DNA of 64,000 nucleotides. It comes from Caldimicrobium sp. (GTDB lineage: Bacteria > Desulfobacterota > Thermodesulfobacteria > Thermodesulfobacteriales > Thermodesulfobacteriaceae). The position numbers were made by a program, and so were the translations under genes. This document shows positions 25,017-34,012 of the stretch, piece by piece (the first letter of the stretch is position 1; each line of letters starts with the position of its first letter). Location of the stretch: positions 1 to 64,000 of the forward strand of contig JANXDB010000020.1 in the NCBI GenBank assembly GCA_025060015.1. The letters run 5' to 3'. Below the pieces are notes generated by a model. That model was given only the letters and a program-made list of their open reading frames with translations, made no database searches and was not told the DNA's origin.

Positions 25017-26417
25017 TTAAGCACTTTTTTCTTTGGCCTTTTTGACAGTCATGTAGATATTATAGAGAAAGAAAAGCATACCTATGGTAAAGATCACCCC
25101 AGCTATGGTTCTCATTTGCCAATAGGGATAGTTCTTGGCGATGATTTCAATCATGGTGTATTTCAATGAGCCATCGGGATTGACGGCTTTTTGTAGAGCA
25201 CCCTGTTGTATTCCAGTAATCCACATGGTAATGGAGAAGAGGAGCTGTCCCACCAGCACAAACCAGAAGTGCAAGTTTGCAATCTTAACGCTGTATATCT
25301 CAGTCCTGTAAATCTTGGGAATCATGTAATAGATACAGGCAACCACTGTAAGGGTAACCCATCCCATGGTCCCCATATGAACATGCCCTATAACCCAATC
25401 GGTGTAATGAATGAGAGAGCTTACCACTCTCAAACTCTGAGTTGGACCCTGCACTGTTTGAAGGCCATAAAAGGTAATAGCTAATAGGAAAAACTTTGTA
25501 AGATAGTTGTTCTTTGCCTTTTCCCAGTCTTGTCCCACTGTGTAATAACCGTTAATCACTGAACCCCAGGAAGGTGCAATTAAAAACATGGTAAAGACAA
25601 TTCCCAGGGTTTGAATCCAGTCAGGAAGGGGTGTATAGACGAGATGATGAGCACCGGTCCAGAGATAGGCAAAGACTAGAGACCAAAAAGATATAATGGA
25701 AAGCCTGTGGCTGTAAATGGGTAATCCCGTAGATTTGGGAAGAAAATAATAAAACATGGCCAGAATTGGAGTTGTGAAGACAAATCCCACAGCGTTGTGG
25801 CCATACCACCATTCCACATTGGCGCTGTTAACTCCTGCAAAGAGGTGATAACTTTTAAGCCACCCAGCTGGGATGGCAAGATTATTTATGATGTAAAGTA
25901 TAGCAACAGCGATGACCGTAGCCACGATGAACCAAAGGGAGACATACATCTGAGGCTCTCTTCTAGTAAAGATGGTGCCAAAGATATTTATAGCAAACAT
26001 AACCCAAAGGATTACCACCCCGATGTCCAAGGGCCATTCCAATTCTGCATACTCAAGAGACTGGGTTGCTCCGGCAAGAAGACTCAGGGCTGCAAGGGCA
26101 ATGGCAATGTTGAAAATGTAAAGCTGTGCCCTAGCAAGCCTTGGAAAAAGAAGAGGCCTCTTGCAGAGCCTCATGGTGATGTAGTAGGTGATTCCAAAAA
26201 TCGCACCCACTCCCAAACCAAAGGCTAATCCGTTGGTATGAACAGCTCTCAGACGACCAAAGGTAAAATAGGGTGCCACGTTGGTCTCTGGAAGCCACAT
26301 CTGAATGGAAATCCAAAGACCAATAAGAATTCCCACTACACCCCAAAAAAGAGAAGAATAAATAAAGCCTAAAACAGTTCGGTAATCGTAACTGTAATCA
26401 AAACGTTCCTCTGCCAT
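25017..26417 (-). CDS. ccoN: cbb3 oxidase catalytic subunit CcoN
   Basis: 466-residue heme-copper oxidase subunit I (type C), ~12 helices, reducing O2 to water with proton pumping and high affinity. His ligands are seen in RAVHTNGLAFG (low-spin heme), WWYGHNAVGF with the cross-link-type Tyr downstream, GAHHLVYTPLPDW (CuB) and DWVIGHVHMGTMGWV (high-spin and low-spin hemes). It is the first gene of the cluster, with RBS GGGGGTGG and a good promoter. High-affinity respiration in a DsrC-bearing organism suggests oxygen scavenging or microaerobic use. Confidence 0.96.
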   Translation of the reverse strand: MAEERFDYSYDYRTVLGFIYSSLFWGVVGILIGLWISIQMWLPETNVAPYFTFGRLRAVHTNGLAFGLGVGAIFGITYYITMRLCKRPLLFPRLARAQLYIFNIAIALAALSLLAGATQSLEYAELEWPLDIGVVILWVMFAINIFGTIFTRREPQMYVSLWFIVATVIAVAILYIINNLAIPAGWLKSYHLFAGVNSANVEWWYGHNAVGFVFTTPILAMFYYFLPKSTGLPIYSHRLSIISFWSLVFAYLWTGAHHLVYTPLPDWIQTLGIVFTMFLIAPSWGSVINGYYTVGQDWEKAKNNYLTKFFLLAITFYGLQTVQGPTQSLRVVSSLIHYTDWVIGHVHMGTMGWVTLTVVACIYYMIPKIYRTEIYSVKIANLHFWFVLVGQLLFSITMWITGIQQGALQKAVNPDGSLKYTMIEIIAKNYPYWQMRTIAGVIFTIGMLFFLYNIYMTVKKAKEKSA

Positions 26418-26447
26418 AACCCCACCCCCTAAAATTATTTTTAGGTT

Positions 26448-26461
26448 TCAAATAAATCTTA
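26448..26461 (-). promoter_or_regulatory. Candidate redox-regulator box upstream of ccoN
   Basis: The minus-strand sequence TAAGATTTATTTGA matches 11/14 to the perfect palindrome TAAGATTAATCTTA found before fprA and overlaps the -10 region. The following ~30 nt up to the start codon are also nearly the same as in the dfx leader (AAAAATA, TTTTAGGGGGTG). Inferred to be an operator; the binding protein is unknown. Confidence 0.45.
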
Positions 26462-26484
26462 TATTTAAAATCTCAACTTGTCAA
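26456..26484 (-). promoter_or_regulatory. Promoter of the cbb3 cluster
   Basis: On the minus strand a perfect TTGACA (plus 26479-26484) is followed after 17 nt by TAAGAT (plus 26456-26461). The -10 is contained in the 14-bp box shared with dfx and fprA. Downstream, before the RBS, there is an imperfect palindrome CCTAAAAATAATTTTAGG (26428-26445). Confidence 0.6.
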
Positions 26485-26696
26485 TATTAAATTTTTACCT
26501 TTATATTTTTTGAAAAATTGTATCACCAAAAACTATCTACGCATCTCTTTTCTTTTCGCAAGCTAAATCTTATGCTACCTCATACTCTCAGGATGGGACT
26601 AGGCCATGTGGAGGATCTGTTATTGATTGGACCTCTTAGGGATTGTGAGTCCTAATCCAGTGAACAGGATTCTTTTCACCTTTTTAAATCCTGGGC

Positions 26697-28349
26697 CTAC
26701 ATCCTGTTTGGACTGCTGACACCTAAAAGGTTCAGCCCATTGTTTATGACAATCCTACAGCCCTCTGACAAGGCAAGTCGTGCTAAGCTTAAGTCTTTAT
26801 CCTCACCTAGAATCCTAAACTTGTTATAGTATTCGTGAAAGATTCCTGCAAGATCCAAAAGAAAATAGGTGATCTTGTAGGGAGCAAACTGGGTAGCTGC
26901 AAGCTCAACATGATCTGAAAACTCTGCTATTCTCTTTAGAAGTGCTAGCTCTTCTTTTTCTCTTAAGAGGGTCAAATCTGCCCTATGGATCTCCTCAAGA
27001 TCATAGCCAACCGCCTCTGCCTTCTCCTTTAGAGAACAAATCCTGGCATGGGCGTATTGCACGTAATATACTGGATTTTCTGCAGAATGTTTCTTTGCCA
27101 GTTCTACATCAAAATCAAGAGGTGAGTCCTGACTGCGAGAGAGAAAGATGAACCTCACCGCATCAACTCCAACCTCTCTAACTAGCTCTTTTAACTCCAC
27201 GTATTCTGCCTTTCGTGTGGACATGCTCTTTAGCTCGCCCCCCTCAAGGAGATTGACCATCTGTATAAGAAGAATAACAAGCTTTTCTGAAGGGATATCC
27301 ATTGCCTTTAAAACTCCCTTAAGCCTTGCCACATAGCCATGATGGTCTGCTCCCCAAAGATTAATGGCAAGATCATAGCCCCTTTTAAAAAACTTTTCAT
27401 AGTGATAGGCAATATCACTGGCAAAATAGGTCCAATCATTGCTGCTTTTTTTGATTACTCGATCCTTTTCATCGCCAAATAGAGAGGACTTAAACCACAA
27501 AGCACCCTCTGATTCATATACAAGTCCCCTTTTCTTTAGCTCCTCGATAACCTCTTCCACTAAACCACTCTCGTAGAGCCCCTTTTCTGAGTACCATTGA
27601 TCAAACTCCACTCGAAAGTTCTTCAAATCATTCTTTATATCCTCTAAAATGATCTTTATGGCTAATTCTCTACATAGGGCAATAGCCTCTCTTTCCCCCT
27701 TCTTTAAAAGATCCTCAAAGAGTCTTAGGGCAACCTTGGCGATTTCGTATATGTAATCCCCTTGATAATAGTCCTCTGGAAAGGATATCCTTTCGCCTAC
27801 TAACTCCTTTGCTCTAAGGTAAACCGAGGCTCCAAGGATATCCATCTGGGTTCCCCTGTCGTTGATATAGTATTCTTTATTAACCTCATAGCCTGCAAAT
27901 TTAAAAATCCTTGCCAAGGCATCGCCATAGGCAGCTCCTCTGCCATGTCCAATATGTAGAGGGCCTGTGGGATTTGCTGAAACAAACTCAATTAAAACCT
28001 TCTTTCCACCTCCGATATCCACCTTTCCAAAGCTATCTCCGTCCTTTAAGGCCTCTTTTAGCGTCTCGAACAAAAGGGAATTTCTCAGCCAAAAGTTGAT
28101 GAAGCCCGGACCAGCTATCTCTACCCTTTCAAAGAGTGCCCTCTCTTCTTTTAATTGATTAGAGAGATCTTCAGCGATCTTCCGTGGATTCTCCTTAAGT
28201 ACACCCTGAAGAACTAAGGCAACGTTGGTTGAAAGGTCTCCAAAATCCTCCCTCTTTGGTTTCTCCACCTCAAAGTTAATTTTATCTATTTCTGTGTAGG
28301 ATTTTTGAATACTTCTATCAATGATCTCCCTTATCCTTCTCCTTATCAC
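26697..28349 (-). CDS. argS: Arginyl-tRNA synthetase
   Basis: Class I synthetase charging tRNA-Arg. It has the N-terminal additional domain, the HIGH-type motif GPLHIGHGRGAAYGD, WGADHHGYVARLKG, KSMSTRKAEYV in the KMSKS position, and the helical anticodon-binding DALR domain at the C-terminus. The 550-aa length is normal. Start GTG at 28349 lies inside the preceding small Cys protein gene (32-nt overlap) with GAGAGAAGAAAG upstream. Last gene of the grpE-dnaK strand run. Confidence 0.95.
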   Translation of the reverse strand: MIRRRIREIIDRSIQKSYTEIDKINFEVEKPKREDFGDLSTNVALVLQGVLKENPRKIAEDLSNQLKEERALFERVEIAGPGFINFWLRNSLLFETLKEALKDGDSFGKVDIGGGKKVLIEFVSANPTGPLHIGHGRGAAYGDALARIFKFAGYEVNKEYYINDRGTQMDILGASVYLRAKELVGERISFPEDYYQGDYIYEIAKVALRLFEDLLKKGEREAIALCRELAIKIILEDIKNDLKNFRVEFDQWYSEKGLYESGLVEEVIEELKKRGLVYESEGALWFKSSLFGDEKDRVIKKSSNDWTYFASDIAYHYEKFFKRGYDLAINLWGADHHGYVARLKGVLKAMDIPSEKLVILLIQMVNLLEGGELKSMSTRKAEYVELKELVREVGVDAVRFIFLSRSQDSPLDFDVELAKKHSAENPVYYVQYAHARICSLKEKAEAVGYDLEEIHRADLTLLREKEELALLKRIAEFSDHVELAATQFAPYKITYFLLDLAGIFHEYYNKFRILGEDKDLSLARLALSEGCRIVINNGLNLLGVSSPNRM

Positions 28350-28515
28350 CTTTCTTCTCTCCCTTAAAAATTTGCCAATCTAAGGAAAAATCAGGGCATT
28401 TTATAGGTTTTACATTATCAAAGGAATACTTTTTAGTGCAAACCCCTCTCCAAGCACATCTTACGCAGAAAATGGGATCCTCTTTAGAGTTATCCTGGAA
28501 AGGCTTCGCACTCAA
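28318..28515 (-). CDS. Small Cys-containing protein between cooT and argS
   Basis: A frame overlapping both neighbours encodes ~65 residues with CVRCAWRGVCTKKYS and CPDFSLDWQIF, four Cys that could form a small metal site, then a Lys/Asp-rich tail. A TTG at 28515 is preceded by GGGGAAGG at 6 nt and is a better start than the track TTG at 28542. Overlaps of 26 and 32 nt with its neighbours argue for a translationally coupled gene. Function unknown. Confidence 0.5.
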   Translation of the reverse strand: MSAKPFQDNSKEDPIFCVRCAWRGVCTKKYSFDNVKPIKCPDFSLDWQIFKGEKKGDKEKDKGDH

Positions 28516-28690
28516 TGATAACCTTCCCCTTGAGAAAATCAACTGAGGTCACTTTCCCCTTCAATTTTTGAGGCGGCTCAAAAAAACTCTTAAGCCAAAC
28601 CTCCTCACCTTTAATCTCAAGTTGAGTTATGTCTTTGACATATTCCCTCTCTTCATTGCCTACTTTTATCCAGATCTTAGCCTGGCACAT
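28490..28690 (-). CDS. CooT-like nickel-binding protein
   Basis: 66 residues starting MCQAKIWI, with a conserved N-terminal Cys at position 2, then a short beta barrel (REYVKDITQLEIKGEEVWL ... LKGKVTSVDFLKGKVII). This fits the CooT family, small dimers binding Ni through Cys2, named from CO-dehydrogenase maturation. No CODH genes are in the window, so the client is unknown. The ATG overlaps the end of the rluA-type gene. Confidence 0.75.
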   Translation of the reverse strand: MCQAKIWIKVGNEEREYVKDITQLEIKGEEVWLKSFFEPPQKLKGKVTSVDFLKGKVIIECEAFPG

Positions 28691-29429
28691 CCTTAATCCT
28701 CTCCTTCATGGTATTGATTTTACTAAGAAACTCTAAAATTGACCCTTTGTCAAGGGTGTTTACACCATAATAAGGAGGCACCTTTGCCCATAGTTCCATA
28801 AGTTCTTGTGAGTATGGATGAGGAAAATCAAGGTATAATGCATGTAGAAGAATAGCCCTTCCACCAAGTAGCGACCTTTTAGAACCGTAAAGTCTATCCC
28901 CTACAATAGGATAGCCCCTGGAAGATAGTGCAACCCTCAGTTGATGCTTCCTGCCTGTAAGTGGAGACAGGAGAAGAAGGGTCTCCTCCTTTTCTCTCTT
29001 CAGAATCTCATAAAGAGTGAATGCTCGTTTTGCCTCTGCCGAAGGCTGGGAGAGTATTTTTACACCCTTGGCTGATCCATCGATTTTCAAATAGTCCTCC
29101 CATAAACCATAAGAAGGACCTTCCATTAGACCCTCAACTTTAGCAAGATAGAGTTTTCTCCATTTCCCCTCTCTGATGAGATTAAAGAGCTTACTAGCAC
29201 ACTTACTTCTTTTTGCTAAAACACAGACTCCTGAAACGGGTTTATCTAAACGATGTGCTACCGCTAAAAAAACCTTTCCAGGTTTGTTTTCACGTTTTTT
29301 AATGTAGTCCTTCAATAGCTCTAATAATGACTCTTTACTCTGCCTTGCTCCTTGAGTTACCAAACCAGCTGGCTTATTTACAACAATTAGATAATTATCG
29401 AGGTATATTATTTCTACTTCTCTTCTCAA
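28677..29429 (-). CDS. RluA-family rRNA/tRNA pseudouridine synthase
   Basis: Catalytic motif HRLDKPVSGVCVLAK includes the essential Asp. Upstream VNKPAGLVTQG and downstream GRKHQLRVALSSRGYPIVGDRLYG are family features. There is no S4 domain, so it is a RluA/RluC-like core enzyme of ~250 aa. The track start (29531) lies deep inside the AsmA gene; a TTG at 29429 with GAGGAGAG ahead gives the usual N-terminus and a 35-nt overlap. Target uridine not predictable. Confidence 0.85.
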   Translation of the reverse strand: MRREVEIIYLDNYLIVVNKPAGLVTQGARQSKESLLELLKDYIKKRENKPGKVFLAVAHRLDKPVSGVCVLAKRSKCASKLFNLIREGKWRKLYLAKVEGLMEGPSYGLWEDYLKIDGSAKGVKILSQPSAEAKRAFTLYEILKREKEETLLLLSPLTGRKHQLRVALSSRGYPIVGDRLYGSKRSLLGGRAILLHALYLDFPHPYSQELMELWAKVPPYYGVNTLDKGSILEFLSKINTMKERIKDVPG

Positions 29430-32400
29430 TAAGATCTCTCCTCTTGATCTCCCAAGGAATTCTTGGTTTTTGGTAAAACTCCTCTTGAATGCCAAAAAAC
29501 TTGAAGATGAATCTAAAAAATCCCTTACCAATGCTTACTGGATGTAGAGGCACAATTTGGGGTTGATCGTAGGTGCCTATGACCTCTATGGGGAGATAGA
29601 TAAACATCCTCTCCTTGCCAAGGATCCACTTATTGATATAGGGTATGTGTTCAATAATTGAGTCGATGGTTTTAAAAGGAGAAACGAGAAAGGTCATTGA
29701 TACTCCCTTGTCCCTCAGAGACACAGGCCCATTACCAAAGAGCCTAAAACCTGGAGCTGATAGAAAAAGGGTATCCACATGTAGTTTGGTATTTTCAATC
29801 TCTCCTTTAAAATTAAGTTCTTCATAGGGTAAGAGATTGTTTTCTAGATTAGGGATCTTACCTCTAAAGAGATCAATGGGGCTGAGAAAGGCCAAAACCC
29901 TAACTAAAAGTGGAGCTCGGTAAAGATAACCCCTTTCAGAGGTTATCTCAACTTTACCATAGCTTTCCTCCAGCAGTTTTCTCTTTCCATCGGTGTAAAA
30001 AAATCCCTCTATTTTAAAAGGGCCCTCTAATATAGTTCTTGGCATCTCCTCTGGATAAAGACAGGAAAAGAAATCCAAAAACTCACTTTTAGTAGGGGGT
30101 ATCTCGATGAAGAGATACTGAAAGGAGGGATTCTTCTCAAACTCCGTATGCAACTTAAGTCCACAAAAGTTGACCTCTGAAAGCTCCACTCTAAGTAATT
30201 GATTCTCTCTGAGGATAATCTTCCCGTAGGAGTTCTTGACTTCATGGGAGGTTGGTAAGGTGAGTTTTCCTATACCAAAGGATATCTCTCCCTTTAAAGG
30301 AAGGTTGAAGACGGTCTCTATGAGAGACCTATCTTCAACTTTGGCTGCATCCTTTCTTTGGTAATCCTCCCTGAGATCCAAATTTTCTAAAGTTAAGGTC
30401 CCATTGACTTGAAGAAGATCCTCTTCCCCTTTTAGGGTTACCTCTCCAGAGAGTCGACTCTTTTTGTATTGTATGGATAGATCCTTTCCTATAATAGATT
30501 TTGTGTCAAAAGAAAAGGACCCTGAGAGGATAATCTCAGGAGAGGATCTAATCAACACTGACTCTATCTGAGATTTGCCCTTTAGTGTAAATGGATTTTC
30601 CCTTAGATAGGCCTTTAGGGTCTTACTAAAATCACCCTCCTGCCAGAATCTCTCAACCTTATGCCATTTCTCTTCATTTGCTTCAAGAACTAGATTTCCC
30701 TTAAGTTTGCCTCCAAAAATCAACGGCTTTTCAAAGAGACCAGCTAACTCCCGAAAATCTACACGACCATTATAATTCAGTACATAATCCCTTTCCTTTT
30801 TTAGGTAGATATCAAAGGCGGTTTCTTTAGAGGAGATCTCTCCCGCAAGTTTCAAGGTCTCTCCCCTCTCGAAGGCCAGATCAAGATCAATTTCTCCTAA
30901 CTTTGCTTTGCCTGTAAAGAACAGCAAGGCCCCATCATACCAAAGTGAAAATCTCTCAAGATTTATCGGGACCTTCTTAAGGGTAAAAGAGGAATTTTCC
31001 GCTATAACCAATCGCTGTAAATTTTGTAAGGTCTCTTCCCCAATTTTCCCCTCACCCTCTAAGTAAACACTTTCTGAAGAGCCATCAAATATACCCTCTA
31101 TAAGAATCTGGGAATCTCTGTGATAAAATCTGCTGGGTTTGACCCTAACCTTACCATCATCAAAGGTAAAGGAGAGGATAGGTGATTGAAAATCCAAAGT
31201 ATAGTCTCCCGAGGAGAATTGGCCTTTAAGGGAGGTTATGTCTCCTTTAAAATGAAGAGCCTGCAGTAGTTCCTTATAATCTGACACCTGTCCCTCTCTG
31301 GAAAGTGGTCCCTCAAAAGTTAGGTCCTTCAGATAGATCTCTGAAAAGGCAATATCGTATTTATCTATAAGATCATAAATCTCAGGTTTTAACTCTCTAT
31401 AATCCTGTAAAAGGTAATATGGAAGCAGGGCTTCTTTTGCCCTTGCTCGAAGACTAAGGCTTGATAGGTTTATCTCCCCCTCTATACCCCTTAGATAACT
31501 TCCGTCAAGTTTAAGCACTAAATCATGAAAGCCCAGCTTTTCCCCTTCAAAGGATATTGAACCCCTCTCCCAGTAAAGAAAATCCTTTAAAGGGTAAAAT
31601 TTCAAACCTAACCCTTCAGCAGTCAAGACCACACTCGGTTGTAATGATTCTATTTTGCCACTGACATTAAGATTACCCATAATACTACCCTTGAGTTCCC
31701 AATCTTTAAGAAAAGAGAGTCCCTCAGTGAGTTTTATGGCAACCTTCTTAACTTTAGTCGCATCTCCTGAGAAGCTCCCCTGAAGTGCAAGGCTTTTATC
31801 TTGTCCAAGGAGATTGAGTGTCAACCGAGACACCTGGAATCGGATCTGCTCATCAACAAGAGACCGTCCTCTAAAATGAAAGCCCAAATCTTTAAAGGAT
31901 AGTTCTCCCTCGGTATCGGTAAAAGTTAGGTCTTTTTCAGGGATATAAAACTCACCCTGAGAGATCTTTCCCTCAACATGGAGATTTTCTGGTAAAAGTA
32001 ATTTTGAAATAGTTGACCCCTTTGTTACCAGAGTCAAGTCAGTTAAATGACCACCTCTAATTCTATTAAAAAGTTCCTGTGCAAGCTCTGTTGAAAGGTG
32101 AGGTGTGAGTAATTCTTTAACATGAGACCAATCCAATTCATTTAGTTTGCCCTCCAATTGATAACTATTACTTGTCCTAATTAACTGCAATTCACCCCTC
32201 ACCTGAGGATATTTCATATCAATGGGAGCAAGCCTTAGCTCATATTCCTCTATATCTCCTTGAAAATAACCCTGAAAGAATCCACAGGCAACCGGTGCTT
32301 CTCCTTTGTCAAAGGCTATACAGGGAGCAGCTCCGGTAAAGCCAGCATAGGCCTTGCCCTTTTCAATACTTAACTCCAAATCCAAATCAAAGTTGGTTTT

Positions 32401-33063
32401 GGTAAGCACACTCAAATCCTTTAATCGCAATTTAGCAAGATCCAAGGACTTTAACTTGAGAGAACTCTCCATAAAAGAATTCTCAAGATTATACCTGAGG
32501 TCAACCTCTAAGGAAGAGAAGGCATCGCCCTTGACTTTGCCTTTAAGTAAAAACTGAGGATATCTACTTACTGCCCTTAGACTGGCAATCTCTAACCTAA
32601 TTAGACTATTCTTTGCTACTTCATATTCAACGGTTCCATTTCTTATATCCAAGGTGACCTGAGAAATCCTTTTTAGGATGGACAAGAGTTCTTCCATTTT
32701 AAACTTGGAAGGCTCCACTGACCAGTAGATTTTGACATGTGGATTTTTCATATAAACAAAAGAGGGATAGAAGTTGAAAGTCAAAATTCTTTTCCAATCA
32801 AAATCTAGCCTTCCCTTAGGAAGGCTAAATTCAAGGTCCTTACTGGAGATCTTTAGATTTTCAAAGGTTAATAACAATTTGTATATGTTCACATCAACCT
32901 TTTTATAATCCACATCAACCTTTATCTTTTCTGATAGAAAAGCTTTTACTCTCTCCTTGAATAGGGAGTTATTGAGTATAAATTCGAGATTGAAAGCAAT
33001 AAGGCTCAAAATCATTATAAAAAGGACCAAGAGAAGGGAAAAGAAAAGGAATAGACGTTTCAT
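29395..33063 (-). CDS. Large AsmA/YhdP-like envelope protein
   Basis: 1222 residues with a single N-terminal membrane helix (LFFSLLLVLFIMILSLIAFNLEF) followed by a very long beta-rich periplasmic region of repeated strand pairs, and an AsmA-type C-terminal module (LLVRVLAFLSPIDLFRG ... LFLSAPGFRLFGNGPVSLRDKGVSMTFL). Proteins of this AsmA/TamB/YhdP group form bridges for phospholipid transport to the outer membrane. It supports a diderm envelope. It lies 10 nt downstream of pdxA. Confidence 0.85.
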   Translation of the reverse strand: MKRLFLFFSLLLVLFIMILSLIAFNLEFILNNSLFKERVKAFLSEKIKVDVDYKKVDVNIYKLLLTFENLKISSKDLEFSLPKGRLDFDWKRILTFNFYPSFVYMKNPHVKIYWSVEPSKFKMEELLSILKRISQVTLDIRNGTVEYEVAKNSLIRLEIASLRAVSRYPQFLLKGKVKGDAFSSLEVDLRYNLENSFMESSLKLKSLDLAKLRLKDLSVLTKTNFDLDLELSIEKGKAYAGFTGAAPCIAFDKGEAPVACGFFQGYFQGDIEEYELRLAPIDMKYPQVRGELQLIRTSNSYQLEGKLNELDWSHVKELLTPHLSTELAQELFNRIRGGHLTDLTLVTKGSTISKLLLPENLHVEGKISQGEFYIPEKDLTFTDTEGELSFKDLGFHFRGRSLVDEQIRFQVSRLTLNLLGQDKSLALQGSFSGDATKVKKVAIKLTEGLSFLKDWELKGSIMGNLNVSGKIESLQPSVVLTAEGLGLKFYPLKDFLYWERGSISFEGEKLGFHDLVLKLDGSYLRGIEGEINLSSLSLRARAKEALLPYYLLQDYRELKPEIYDLIDKYDIAFSEIYLKDLTFEGPLSREGQVSDYKELLQALHFKGDITSLKGQFSSGDYTLDFQSPILSFTFDDGKVRVKPSRFYHRDSQILIEGIFDGSSESVYLEGEGKIGEETLQNLQRLVIAENSSFTLKKVPINLERFSLWYDGALLFFTGKAKLGEIDLDLAFERGETLKLAGEISSKETAFDIYLKKERDYVLNYNGRVDFRELAGLFEKPLIFGGKLKGNLVLEANEEKWHKVERFWQEGDFSKTLKAYLRENPFTLKGKSQIESVLIRSSPEIILSGSFSFDTKSIIGKDLSIQYKKSRLSGEVTLKGEEDLLQVNGTLTLENLDLREDYQRKDAAKVEDRSLIETVFNLPLKGEISFGIGKLTLPTSHEVKNSYGKIILRENQLLRVELSEVNFCGLKLHTEFEKNPSFQYLFIEIPPTKSEFLDFFSCLYPEEMPRTILEGPFKIEGFFYTDGKRKLLEESYGKVEITSERGYLYRAPLLVRVLAFLSPIDLFRGKIPNLENNLLPYEELNFKGEIENTKLHVDTLFLSAPGFRLFGNGPVSLRDKGVSMTFLVSPFKTIDSIIEHIPYINKWILGKERMFIYLPIEVIGTYDQPQIVPLHPVSIGKGFFRFIFKFFGIQEEFYQKPRIPWEIKRRDLIEKRSRNNIPR

Positions 33064-33073
33064 TGTTTTTATA

Positions 33074-34012
33074 TTACCATTTTTTTGCCAACCTGGTAGC
33101 TAATTTTACGGCCTCAATAAAGCTTGTCGGATCTGCTTCCCCTTTTCCTGCGATATCATAGGCTGTGCCATGCACCGGCGAGGTTCTCACTATGGGTAGA
33201 CCGAGAGTTAAATTCACCCCATCTCGAAAATGTAACATCTTAAAGGGAATCAATCCTTGATCATGATAAAGGGCAACAAGGAAATCAAATCTTCCTTGGA
33301 GGGTCCAATAAAATAGACTATCCGCTGGGAAGGGACCATAGAGAGGTATACCATTTTCTTTGGCCTCAAATACGGCAGGCTTAAGGATCTTTTCCTCCTC
33401 ATCACCAAGCAGGCCACTTTCTCCAGCATGAGGGTTTAATCCACAGAGGGCTATCTTGTAATCTCTTTTTTTGCTACTTAACCTTCTCAAGAAATCAAAG
33501 ACAAGCTTTGCTACCTCCACCACTTTATTCTTTGTTATCTCATAGGGCACTTTTCTTAAAGGAATGTGAGTGGTAATCAGGGCGAGTCTCAGTCTTTTTC
33601 CGTAAAAGGCCATGGCATAGGTTGATGCTTCAAGCTCCTTGGCAAGCCACTCAGTGTGGCCTCTGTAGGGTAAACCAGCTACCTTCAGTCCTTCTTTATT
33701 TATGGGAAGGGTTATAAGACCTCTAATCTCCCCACGATTAATGGCAGAGATAGCCTCCTTAATATATCTTGTCATAGCTATGTGGCTTTCATAGGTTGGA
33801 TAACCGGGGCTTACCTTAAGAGATGATAGGTTGATAATACTGAGATTGGGAGGCAGGGTTTTTTTACGGCGTCTTGTCTCCTCTCTGATTAGGAGTTCAT
33901 CTCCGAAAAGAATGAACCAGGCTTTGATCTTTGCTAATTCTGAAAAACTTTTTACCAAAATCTCTAGGGAGACCCCAGCAGGGTCACCCAGGGTTATTCC
34001 AAGTTTTATCAT
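33074..34012 (-). CDS. pdxA: 4-hydroxythreonine-4-phosphate dehydrogenase
   Basis: NAD-dependent enzyme of the DXP-dependent pyridoxal phosphate route. The N-terminus [15 protein letters not shown], the substrate loop [10 protein letters not shown] and the metal/substrate motif [16 protein letters not shown] are present. 312 aa, normal length. Its ATG overlaps the dnaK stop (ATGA). Confidence 0.95.
   Translation of the reverse strand: MIKLGITLGDPAGVSLEILVKSFSELAKIKAWFILFGDELLIREETRRRKKTLPPNLSIINLSSLKVSPGYPTYESHIAMTRYIKEAISAINRGEIRGLITLPINKEGLKVAGLPYRGHTEWLAKELEASTYAMAFYGKRLRLALITTHIPLRKVPYEITKNKVVEVAKLVFDFLRRLSSKKRDYKIALCGLNPHAGESGLLGDEEEKILKPAVFEAKENGIPLYGPFPADSLFYWTLQGRFDFLVALYHDQGLIPFKMLHFRDGVNLTLGLPIVRTSPVHGTAYDIAGKGEADPTSFIEAVKLATRLAKKW

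Larger units (their letters stand above)
26418..26696. other. 279-nt gap between argS and ccoN
   Basis: The right part (to ~26500) is the ccoN leader and promoter. The left part (26525-26696) has no gene but holds an unexplained stem GATTGGAC/GTCCtAATC (26625-26657, 16-nt loop, one bulge). It also holds AATCC/GGATT followed by CTTTT on the plus strand, resembling a weak plus-strand terminator with no plus-strand gene before it. Confidence 0.5.
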
